A stretch of DNA of 11,371 bases from Candidatus Pelethomonas intestinigallinarum. Lineage in GTDB: Bacteria; Bacillota; Clostridia; Oscillospirales; Oscillospiraceae. Positions within the stretch are counted from its first letter, which is position 1; the number at the start of each line of letters is the position of its first letter. Positions 6,281 to 11,371 of this stretch are shown in pieces. Where the stretch lies: NCBI GenBank assembly GCA_018712665.1, contig DVGP01000165.1, positions 1-11,371 on the forward strand. The letters run 5' to 3'. The position numbers were made by a program, and so were the translations under genes. The notes beneath the pieces are model-generated. The model had not been told where the DNA came from. It did not search any database and saw only the letters and a program-made list of their open reading frames with translations.

Positions 6281-8572
6281 ATGGCATTGAAAGGTCTTGA
6301 CATTTTTAAGCTCACCCCGAAAACCAACTGCAAGGACTGCGGCAACCCCACCTGCATGGCCTTCGCCATGAAGGTGGCCTCCGGCGCCCTGTCCATCGAC
6401 AAGTGCCCCCACATGTCCCCGGAGGCCCTGGCCACGTTGTCCGAGGCCACCGCGCCCCCGATGAAGTCCTACAAGGTGGGCGAGCTGTCCCTGGGCGGCG
6501 AGACCGTCCTCAGCCGCCACGAGAAGACCCTGGTCTCCAAGACCCTGTACGCCGTCCAGGTGTGCGACTGCATGGACGAGGCCAAGCAGGACGCGGTGCT
6601 GGCCGCCATCCCCAATGTGGACTATGAGCGCATCAGCGAGCGGATGTACGTGGAGATGATCTATGTCCGCCACAGCGCCGACAAGACCCCCGCCGACTAC
6701 GCCGCCCTGGTGGCCAAGGCCAAGGCCCTGGGCCGTCCCCTGGTCCTCAGCTGCACCGATCTGGAGGCCGCCAAGGCCGGCGTGGAGGCCGCCTCCGGCG
6801 TGCCCTTCATCCTCAACGGCGCCACGGCCGACAACTACGCCGACATGAGCGCCCTGGCCAAGGGCGCCAAGGCTCTGCTGGGCGTCCGGGCGGAGAGCCT
6901 GGAGGCGCTCCACCAGGTGGTGGAGAAGCTGGAGGCCGCCGGCAACAAGGACCTGATCCTGGATGTGGGCGAGGCCTCCATCAAGGACGCCTACGCCAAC
7001 GCCGTCCAGATCCGCCGGGCCGCCCTGAAGGACGGCGACCGCACCTTCGGCTATCCCTCCATCGTCAACGTGGCGGGCCTGGCCGGCGGCGACGCCCACC
7101 TGGAGGCCGCCCTGCTGAGCCTGTTCACCTGCAAGTACGGCTCCATCGTGGTCTGCTCCGAGATGACCTACGCCAAGGCCCTGCCCCTCTACGGCCTGCG
7201 CCAGAACATCTTCACCGACCCCCAGAAGCCCATGAAGGTGGCCCCCGGCATCTACCCCATCAACGGCGCCGACGAGAACAGCCCCTGCTGCCTGACCGTG
7301 GACTTCGCCCTGACCTACTTCCTGGTCTCCGGCGAGCTGGAGCGGAGCAAGATGCCCGTGAACCTGCTGATCACCGACGCCTCCGGCATGTCCGTGCTGA
7401 CCGCCTGGGCCGCCGGCAAGTTCTCCAGCTCCTCCATCAAGAAGTTCTTCGACGAGTTCGACATCAACAACAAGATCAAGTCCCGTGCCCTGATCATCCC
7501 CGGCAAGGTGGCCGTGATGAAGGGCGAGATCCAGGAGAAGCTGCCCGAGTGGAGCGTCATCGTCGGCACCACCGAGGCGGTGCAGCTGGTGAAGTACCTG
7601 CGGGACGAGGAGTGGAAGAAGAGCTACGTGGACAAGTCCGCCGCCGCTGCCGCCCCCGCTGAGGGCCAGGCCGCCGCTGAGGCCGCCCCCGCCCCCAAGG
7701 CCGTCATGCCCGCGCCTCCCATCGTTGTCACCGGCCCCTACAAGCTGGAGGACAAGGAGGTCACCTACAAGGGCCACGACCCCGCCAGCAAGACCTTCGT
7801 CACCATCGGCGAGCGCATCCACTGTATCTCCCCCGCCATCCGCAAGGCCATGGACAGCTACGACGAGGGCCCCATCCTCAAGCGTGCCGCCGAGCAGATC
7901 GCCGCCGGCGCCACCTACCTGGATGTGAACATCGGCCCCGCTGAGTCCAACGGTCCTGAGCTGATGAAGTGGGCGGTGCAGCTGCTCCAGCAGAACTTCA
8001 ACAACGTGCCTCTGGCTCTGGATACCGCCAACCAGAAGGCCATCGAGGCGGGCATCAGCGTCTACAACCGCACCAACGGCAAGCCCATCGTCAACTCCGC
8101 CGACGCCGGCAGCCGCATCAGCAACATCGACCTGGCCGCCGCCAACGACGCCATCGTCATCGCCCTGTGCTCCGCCGACGGCATCGCCAAGGACAACGAG
8201 GAGCGGATGATGCACTGCCACAACATGCTGGAGCGGGGCCTGAGCCACGGCATGGAGAGCGACGACCTGTGGTTTGACCCCCTGTTCCTGGTGGTCAAGG
8301 GCATGCAGGACAAGCAGATGGACGTGCTCAACGCCATCCGCCTCTTCTCCGACGAGGGCCTGAAGTCCACCGGCGGCCTGTCCAACAACTCCAACGGTAT
8401 GCCCAAGCACATCCGTCCCATCATGGACTCCGCCATGGTGGCCATGGCCATGATGCAGGGCCTGACCTCCGCCATCGTCAACCCCTGCGACCTGCGGCTG
8501 ATGGAGACCATCAAGAGCTGCGACATCATCAAGAACCACAACCTGTACGCCGACTCCTACCTGGAGATCTGA
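6281..8572 (+). CDS. acsC-acsE: Fusion: corrinoid iron-sulfur protein large subunit (AcsC) plus methyl-THF methyltransferase (AcsE)
   Basis: This single 763-codon frame joins two normally separate proteins. Residues 1-450 match AcsC/CdhE (normally about 445). A [4Fe-4S] motif at Cys17, Cys20, Cys25 and Cys42 is followed by a TIM barrel (about 60-330) and a cobalamin-binding domain (about 360-447). Residues 453-480 are an Ala/Pro/Glu linker. Residues 506-763 match AcsE (normally about 262), with FVTIGERIH, LDVNIGP (D548, N550), LALDTAN (D581), VNSADAG (N605), DPLFLVV (D666) and GLSNNSNG (N702). AcsE moves the methyl group from methyl-THF to Co(I); AcsC carries it to acetyl-CoA synthase. No stop or frameshift interrupts the join, and base composition is uniform. 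AAGGAGG lies 9 nt before the ATG. It is the last gene of the operon. Confidence 0.93.
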   Translation: MALKGLDIFKLTPKTNCKDCGNPTCMAFAMKVASGALSIDKCPHMSPEALATLSEATAPPMKSYKVGELSLGGETVLSRHEKTLVSKTLYAVQVCDCMDEAKQDAVLAAIPNVDYERISERMYVEMIYVRHSADKTPADYAALVAKAKALGRPLVLSCTDLEAAKAGVEAASGVPFILNGATADNYADMSALAKGAKALLGVRAESLEALHQVVEKLEAAGNKDLILDVGEASIKDAYANAVQIRRAALKDGDRTFGYPSIVNVAGLAGGDAHLEAALLSLFTCKYGSIVVCSEMTYAKALPLYGLRQNIFTDPQKPMKVAPGIYPINGADENSPCCLTVDFALTYFLVSGELERSKMPVNLLITDASGMSVLTAWAAGKFSSSSIKKFFDEFDINNKIKSRALIIPGKVAVMKGEIQEKLPEWSVIVGTTEAVQLVKYLRDEEWKKSYVDKSAAAAAPAEGQAAAEAAPAPKAVMPAPPIVVTGPYKLEDKEVTYKGHDPASKTFVTIGERIHCISPAIRKAMDSYDEGPILKRAAEQIAAGATYLDVNIGPAESNGPELMKWAVQLLQQNFNNVPLALDTANQKAIEAGISVYNRTNGKPIVNSADAGSRISNIDLAAANDAIVIALCSADGIAKDNEERMMHCHNMLERGLSHGMESDDLWFDPLFLVVKGMQDKQMDVLNAIRLFSDEGLKSTGGLSNNSNGMPKHIRPIMDSAMVAMAMMQGLTSAIVNPCDLRLMETIKSCDIIKNHNLYADSYLEI

Positions 8573-8600
8573 GCGGACAAGATCCCGTAAACCAAGCAAC

Positions 8601-8632
8601 AAGGCCCGTATGCCGCACGGCATACGGGCCTT
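8601..8632. terminator. Intrinsic terminator closing the operon, probably bidirectional
   Basis: AAGGCCCGTATGCC (8601-8614) pairs perfectly over 14 bp with GGCATACGGGCCTT (8619-8632) around a GCAC loop. The T-tract is weak on both sides (TTCCTCATTT rightwards). It lies between the end of the rightward operon and the end of a leftward gene, so it probably serves both. Confidence 0.82.
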
Positions 8633-8684
8633 CCTCATTTCGCGCCTCTCCAGCCGCGCGCTCCCGTGCCGGAGGGCCGCCGGG

Positions 8685-8885
8685 CTATTCCCCCTCGCCG
8701 CCTTCCGTGCGGTCCTGAGGCTTCTCGGACTGGGTTCCAAAGTAGAAGGAGATCACCATCAGGAAGACGGTGAGGAAATCCCCGCTGTCCACGGCGCCGC
8801 GGAGGGCCAGGACGGCGAACACCGCCGTCAACGCCAGGGTCACCAGGCTCTTGACGCTCAGCAGGTTGGTCACTCGTTTTTTCAT
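8685..8885 (-). CDS. Small two-helix membrane protein of unknown function
   Basis: The 66-residue protein starts MKKRVTNLLSVKSLV and has two hydrophobic segments (about 11-30 and 35-51) joined by a short RGAVDSGD turn. It ends in a charged tail rich in Glu, Gly and Gln. GAGGAG lies 8 nt upstream of the ATG at 8885 on the minus strand. Size and layout recall holin-like or other small phage-type membrane proteins, but no phage genes are near, so I leave the function open. It faces the acs operon end-to-end and diverges from the exported protein at 9088. Confidence 0.75.
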   Translation of the reverse strand: MKKRVTNLLSVKSLVTLALTAVFAVLALRGAVDSGDFLTVFLMVISFYFGTQSEKPQDRTEGGEGE

Positions 8886-8956
8886 GGGCTCTGCTCCTCG
8901 CTTCTATCCCGCCGCCGCCCCTTCCAGCTTATGCCGGTGGGCGGCGAGAAGTTTTC

Positions 8957-8986
8957 GTTGTATCCCAGGGCGCTTTGTGGTACAAT
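8957..8986. promoter_or_regulatory. Overlapping divergent promoters with shared, near-symmetrical boxes
   Basis: Rightwards, TTGTAT (8958-8963) and TACAAT (8981-8986) are 17 nt apart. Leftwards, TTGTAC (8985-8980) and TACAAC (8962-8957) are also 17 nt apart. Each -35 therefore lies on the other promoter's -10. The rightward pair would drive the exported protein at 9088; the leftward pair would drive the small membrane protein at 8885. The rightward -10 is the better match, so the leftward activity is less certain. Confidence 0.6.
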
Positions 8987-9006
8987 GCTTGATGAAATTG
9001 CGGACC

Positions 9007-9058
9007 GTGCCGTGGCTGACGGCACATGGACGTTTTGCCGCGCGTCCGCGCGGCAAAA
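9007..9058 (+). other. Two strong hairpins in the leader of the exported protein gene
   Basis: GTGCCG (9007-9012) pairs with CGGCAC (9020-9025) around TGGCTGA. TTTTGCCGCGCG (9033-9044) pairs perfectly with CGCGCGGCAAAA (9047-9058). The second has its T-run before and its A-run after the GC core, the reverse of an intrinsic terminator on either strand. Both lie between the promoter and the ribosome binding site (AGGAGG, 9075-9080). A regulatory or stabilising role is possible but unproved. Confidence 0.6.
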
Positions 9059-9087
9059 TCCTCCGGCGCGGGAGAGGAGGCGGCGGA

Positions 9088-10224
9088 ATGCGGAGGGCCC
9101 GATGGAAAACAAGCGCCCGGCGGCTGGCGGCCTGGGCCCTGGCCCTGCTCCTGGTGGCGGGGCTGGCGCCCCGGCATGGGCTGGCGGCGGAGGAGGACGT
9201 GTACCTCACTGCCGTCAACGATGTGGTCCTGGAGATGAACGCGGAGACCATGCCCTTCTGGTCCAACGGGGCCCTGTATGTGTCCAACCGTGTCTTCGAG
9301 GGGACGGACCTCGGGGTGACCTATGTGCGGAATGAAACCATGGGCCTGGCGGTGCTCTACACCCCCCGGTCAGACCTGCGCTTCAACCTGGAGGACCAGA
9401 CCACCACCGACAAGCAGGGGTACAGCTACAGCGTTCACGCCATCGAGCGGAGCGGCTACGTATTTTTCCCCCTGGATATGATCTGCCGCTACTTCGGCCT
9501 GGCCTGGAGCCTCAACGACACAGAGACCGTCCCGCTGCTGCGGATCACCAGCGGCAGCGCCATTCTGGACGACCGCTCCTTCATCGACGCCGCCTCCAGC
9601 TCCCTGCGCTACAACTATGCCGCCTACCAGCGGCAGATGGCGGAGCAGCAGACGCAGGAGGACCCGCAGCAGGACGACCCGGCCCAGGCGGCCACGGGAC
9701 AGAGGGTCCATCTGCTTCTCACCGCCCAGACCTCCGACGACGCCCTGGCGGCGGCGGAGGCCCTGGCGGATGGGCAGACGGCTACCTTCCTTCTGACTCT
9801 GGCGCAGATGGAGGACGGGGATCTTCTCCGGGGGCTGGTGGCCCAGGGCCACGCCATCGCTCTGCTGGCCCAGGGGACCACGGCGGATGAGGTGGCCTGG
9901 GAGCTGGAGGAGGGCCGGGCCCTCCTGTGGCAGGCGGCCTGCGCCTGGCTGAACCTGGTGTGGTACGAGGGGGCGGCGGATATCGGCGGCGTGCTGGAGG
10001 AGATGGGCTGCGGCCGGGTGGCCGCGGACCTGGACCGGCGGGGCTCTCCCCTGACCTCCGCCGGCCGTGCCAGCGCCCTGCTGGGCGTCATTGGGGAGTA
10101 CCGCCGGGACTTGGCGGTGTGCCTGGGAGACGCCGGAGCGTGTCTGACGGGCCTTCCCGCCCTGAGGGATGGATTGGAGGCGGCGGGCTACCGGGTCTGC
10201 TCCTGGCGGATGGGAACTGCGTGA
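9088..10224 (+). CDS. Exported protein with copper-amine-oxidase-N-like region and degenerate polysaccharide-deacetylase-like region
   Basis: The 378-residue protein begins with a Sec signal peptide: Arg/Lys-rich residues 1-12, a hydrophobic core at 13-28 and probable cleavage after GLA near residue 33. Residues about 37-160 resemble the copper amine oxidase N-terminal-like module common in exported Firmicutes proteins (FWSNGALYVSNRVFEGTDLGV, FFPLDMICRYFGL). A Gln/Asp-rich linker (182-203) follows. Residues about 206-378 recall a NodB-type deacetylase fold, with TATFLLT and LVAQGHAIALLAQGTT at the expected places. However, the TFDDG motif is replaced by LLTAQTSDDA, and the metal-binding HxxxH is missing, so catalysis is unlikely. 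It may bind cell-wall glycans. ATG 9088 is chosen for the AGGAGG 7 nt upstream and because the signal peptide begins there. The NodB comparison is inferred by eye. Confidence 0.82.
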   Translation: MRRARWKTSARRLAAWALALLLVAGLAPRHGLAAEEDVYLTAVNDVVLEMNAETMPFWSNGALYVSNRVFEGTDLGVTYVRNETMGLAVLYTPRSDLRFNLEDQTTTDKQGYSYSVHAIERSGYVFFPLDMICRYFGLAWSLNDTETVPLLRITSGSAILDDRSFIDAASSSLRYNYAAYQRQMAEQQTQEDPQQDDPAQAATGQRVHLLLTAQTSDDALAAAEALADGQTATFLLTLAQMEDGDLLRGLVAQGHAIALLAQGTTADEVAWELEEGRALLWQAACAWLNLVWYEGAADIGGVLEEMGCGRVAADLDRRGSPLTSAGRASALLGVIGEYRRDLAVCLGDAGACLTGLPALRDGLEAAGYRVCSWRMGTA

Positions 10225-10249
10225 GCAGGCGGCGCTAATTTACAAAAAG

Positions 10250-10280
10250 TTCAAGCAATCCGCCTAAAATGGTCTATACT
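10250..10280 (+). promoter_or_regulatory. Probable promoter of the response regulator gene
   Basis: TATACT (10275-10280) is a good -10. The best -35 candidate is TTCAAG (10250-10255) with a long 19-nt spacer, so the promoter may need an activator, possibly the regulator itself. No terminator separates it clearly from the gene upstream. Confidence 0.45.
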
Positions 10281-10302
10281 GAAGGTATCTTGAAAGATTT
10301 GT

Positions 10303-10323
10303 CCCCTTTTGCAGCGCAAGGGG
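10303..10323 (+). other. Leader hairpin before the response regulator
   Basis: CCCCTT (10303-10308) pairs with AAGGGG (10318-10323); inner TTGC and GCAA offer an alternative continuation. It sits in the leader between the promoter and the ribosome binding site, with no T-run, so it is not a terminator. Confidence 0.4.
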
Positions 10324-10341
10324 TGAAGAGAGGGTATGCGT

Positions 10342-11037
10342 ATGGCGAGAAAGATCCTGGTCGTGGAGGACGACCACAACATTTCCGATCTGATCCGTAT
10401 GTACCTGGAGAAGGAGGGCTTCGAGGTCCAGACCGTCTTCGACGGCGGGTCCGCCGTGGAAACCTTCCGGTCCTGGGAGCCGGATATGGTGCTGCTGGAC
10501 ATTATGCTGCCGGTGATGGACGGCTGGGCGGTGTGCGGCAAGATTCGAGAAACCAGCCGTACCCCCATCATCATGATCACCGCCAAGAGCGAGGTCTTTG
10601 ACCGCATCCAGGGCCTGGAGATGGGGGCGGACGACTACATCGTCAAGCCCTTTGAGATGAAGGAGCTCATCGCCCGGATCAACGCGGTCCTCCGCCGCAC
10701 GGAGATCCCCACGGATACCCGGAAGCGGCTGGTCTTCGACAAGCTCATCATCGACTTGGATTCCTACGAGCTGATCGTGGACGGCAAGAAGGTGGATACG
10801 CCCCCCAAGGAGCTGGAGCTCCTCTACCACCTGGCCTCCACCCCCAACCGGGTGTACACCCGCAACCAGCTTCTGGACGAGGTGTGGGGCTTCGACTACT
10901 TCGGCGACAGCCGGACGGTGGACGTGCACATCAAGCGCCTGCGGGAGAAGGTGGAGAACGTCTCCGACCAGTGGGCATTGAAGACCGTGTGGGGCGTGGG
11001 GTACAAGTTTGAGACCACCACCCCCAAAAAGCAGTGA
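10342..11037 (+). CDS. OmpR/PhoB-family response regulator
   Basis: The 231-residue protein is a two-component DNA-binding regulator. The receiver domain (about 4-115) has the acidic pocket E9-D10-D11, phosphoacceptor Asp53 in LLDIMLP, Thr80 and Lys102 in VKPF. The C-terminal winged helix (about 131-227) includes TPPKELELLYHLASTPNRVYTRNQLL and the TVDVHIKRLREKVE recognition region, ending in GVGYKFE. ATG 10342 is preferred over ATG 10336 because the AGGG at 10331-10334 is 7 nt from the former and only 1 nt from the latter. No histidine kinase gene is visible before or after; the following 330 bases are a hairpin-rich non-coding stretch, so the kinase must be elsewhere or beyond the window. 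The regulated genes cannot be told from the sequence. Confidence 0.93.
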   Translation: MARKILVVEDDHNISDLIRMYLEKEGFEVQTVFDGGSAVETFRSWEPDMVLLDIMLPVMDGWAVCGKIRETSRTPIIMITAKSEVFDRIQGLEMGADDYIVKPFEMKELIARINAVLRRTEIPTDTRKRLVFDKLIIDLDSYELIVDGKKVDTPPKELELLYHLASTPNRVYTRNQLLDEVWGFDYFGDSRTVDVHIKRLREKVENVSDQWALKTVWGVGYKFETTTPKKQ

Positions 11038-11051
11038 TTTTTTATTGATGC

Positions 11052-11294
11052 GGGGCTTTCAGCCCCACGCCTTGACCGTTTCGGGGCCTCCGGCCCCGGA
11101 CCCCGGGAGTTTCGGGGGTTTCACCCCCGCACCTTTTATTAAGTGGGGCCTTTGGCCCCACACCCCGAGTTACTTTTTGCTTGTGCAAAAAGTAACCAAA
11201 AACACACACGGGAGGAGAAACCCTTTCGATGGGGTTTCTCCCCCGTGACCCCCTCTTCCGCAACGACACAAAGGGGGGCGCAAGCCCCCCTTTG
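11052..11294. repeat. Array of seven consecutive hairpins
   Basis: The first four share one design, a G-rich left arm, three-pyrimidine loop and C-rich right arm: GGGGCT/AGCCCC (11052-11066, loop TTC), CGGGGCC/GGCCCCG (11082-11098, loop TCC), CGGGGGT/ACCCCCG (11113-11129, loop TTC) and GTGGGGCC/GGCCCCAC (11143-11161, loop TTT). The fifth is GTTACTTTTTGC/GCAAAAAGTAAC (11169-11196, 12 bp, loop TTGT). The sixth pairs 11207-11223 with 11232-11247 (16 bp, one bulged A). The seventh is CAAAGGGGGGC/GCCCCCCTTTG (11269-11294) with a GCAA tetraloop. The spacers are short and several contain ACnCC. Some hairpins may terminate response-regulator transcription, but one terminator would be enough. The structure is more like an interspersed repeat element. 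Confidence 0.85.
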
Positions 11295-11310
11295 GAAACC
11301 CCCGCATAGA

Positions 11311-11357
11311 TGAGACCTGTCCTGAATTTCTTTGGATACTCCCGAGGGTGCGTCTCA
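11311..11357. repeat. Segment bounded by short inverted repeats at the window edge
   Basis: TGAGAC (11311-11316) and GTCTCA (11352-11357) are perfect 6-bp inverted repeats around 35 nt. The composition is less GC-rich than the adjoining array. It could be the edge of another repeat, a mobile element end or a structured RNA. The window ends 14 nt later, so it cannot be resolved. Confidence 0.3.
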
Positions 11358-11371
11358 AGAAAGTTGTTTTG

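Larger units (their letters stand above)
11038..11371. other. Non-coding hairpin-rich region, no convincing gene
   Basis: This stretch to the window edge has several open frames on both strands, but none has a ribosome binding site or recognisable protein, and all run through the arms of hairpins. It holds the hairpin array listed separately and, at 11311-11357, an unexplained segment bounded by TGAGAC and GTCTCA. Confidence 0.7.

Noticed and set aside
6188..8740. An 850-codon open frame on the minus strand opposite acsC-acsE
   Set aside because: It is rich in Gly, Val, Leu and His as expected for the antisense of GC-rich third-position codons, shows no domain, has no ribosome binding site, and the plus strand is clearly coding.
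9033..9058. Intrinsic terminator for a transcript from either side
   Set aside because: The T-run precedes and the A-run follows the GC core on both strands, the opposite of a terminator tail.
8770..9087. Upstream extension of the exported protein by 106 codons
   Set aside because: It would overlap the small minus-strand gene and the promoter at 8958-8986. The signal peptide begins at the ATG at 9088, which has AGGAGG upstream.
11009..11269. Open frames of about 75-79 codons on both strands through the hairpin array
   Set aside because: Their codons are made of hairpin arms, they have no ribosome binding sites and give Pro/Gly-rich low-complexity products.
11052..11294. CRISPR-like array
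   Set aside because: The units differ in sequence and length, spacers are short and irregular, and no cas gene is present.

Overview
The window looks like part of a chromosome from a high-GC anaerobic member of the Clostridia, most plausibly an Oscillospiraceae-type gut bacterium. The reasons are strong GC bias at third codon positions, Gram-positive style ribosome binding sites and sigma-A promoters, a T-box leader, a DUF1622-type membrane protein, and Wood-Ljungdahl (reductive acetyl-CoA) genes. The species cannot be fixed from the sequence alone.

Left part (1-2510). The first nine codons of a gene leave the window on the minus strand. It has its own promoter and an inverted repeat resembling a metal-regulator (DtxR/IdeR-type) operator. 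Diverging from it, a consensus promoter drives a tRNA-Trp T-box leader and a stand-alone TrpB2-type tryptophan synthase beta chain. No trpA is present, which suggests indole salvage controlled by tryptophan starvation. A small DUF1622-like membrane protein follows and ends at a strong terminator.

Centre (2511-8640). A strong promoter with an adjacent palindrome starts what looks like one operon of seven genes: a His-rich small protein, CooT-type nickel protein, an unrecognised 73-residue protein, MetF, CooC, AcsD, and a 763-residue protein. The last joins the corrinoid iron-sulfur protein large subunit (AcsC) to the methyltetrahydrofolate methyltransferase (AcsE) through an Ala/Pro-rich linker. 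Together these reduce methylene-THF to methyl-THF (MetF), move the methyl group to the corrinoid protein (AcsE part) and carry it (AcsC/AcsD) towards acetyl-CoA synthase. The His-rich protein, CooT and CooC would supply nickel to the CODH/ACS active sites. The CODH and ACS catalytic subunits, MetV, Fhs and FolD are not in the window. A 14-bp hairpin closes the operon.

Right part (8641-11371). A short two-helix membrane protein lies on the minus strand. It diverges, from a nearly symmetrical shared promoter, from an exported protein with a copper-amine-oxidase-N-like region and what appears to be a catalytically dead polysaccharide-deacetylase-like region. An OmpR-family response regulator follows. 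The last 330 bases hold no convincing gene; they contain a dense run of seven perfect or near-perfect hairpins, four of them with pyrimidine triloops.

The most notable points are the AcsC-AcsE fusion, the nickel-handling gene set with an unknown small protein embedded in it, the trp T-box/TrpB2 pairing and the terminal hairpin array.
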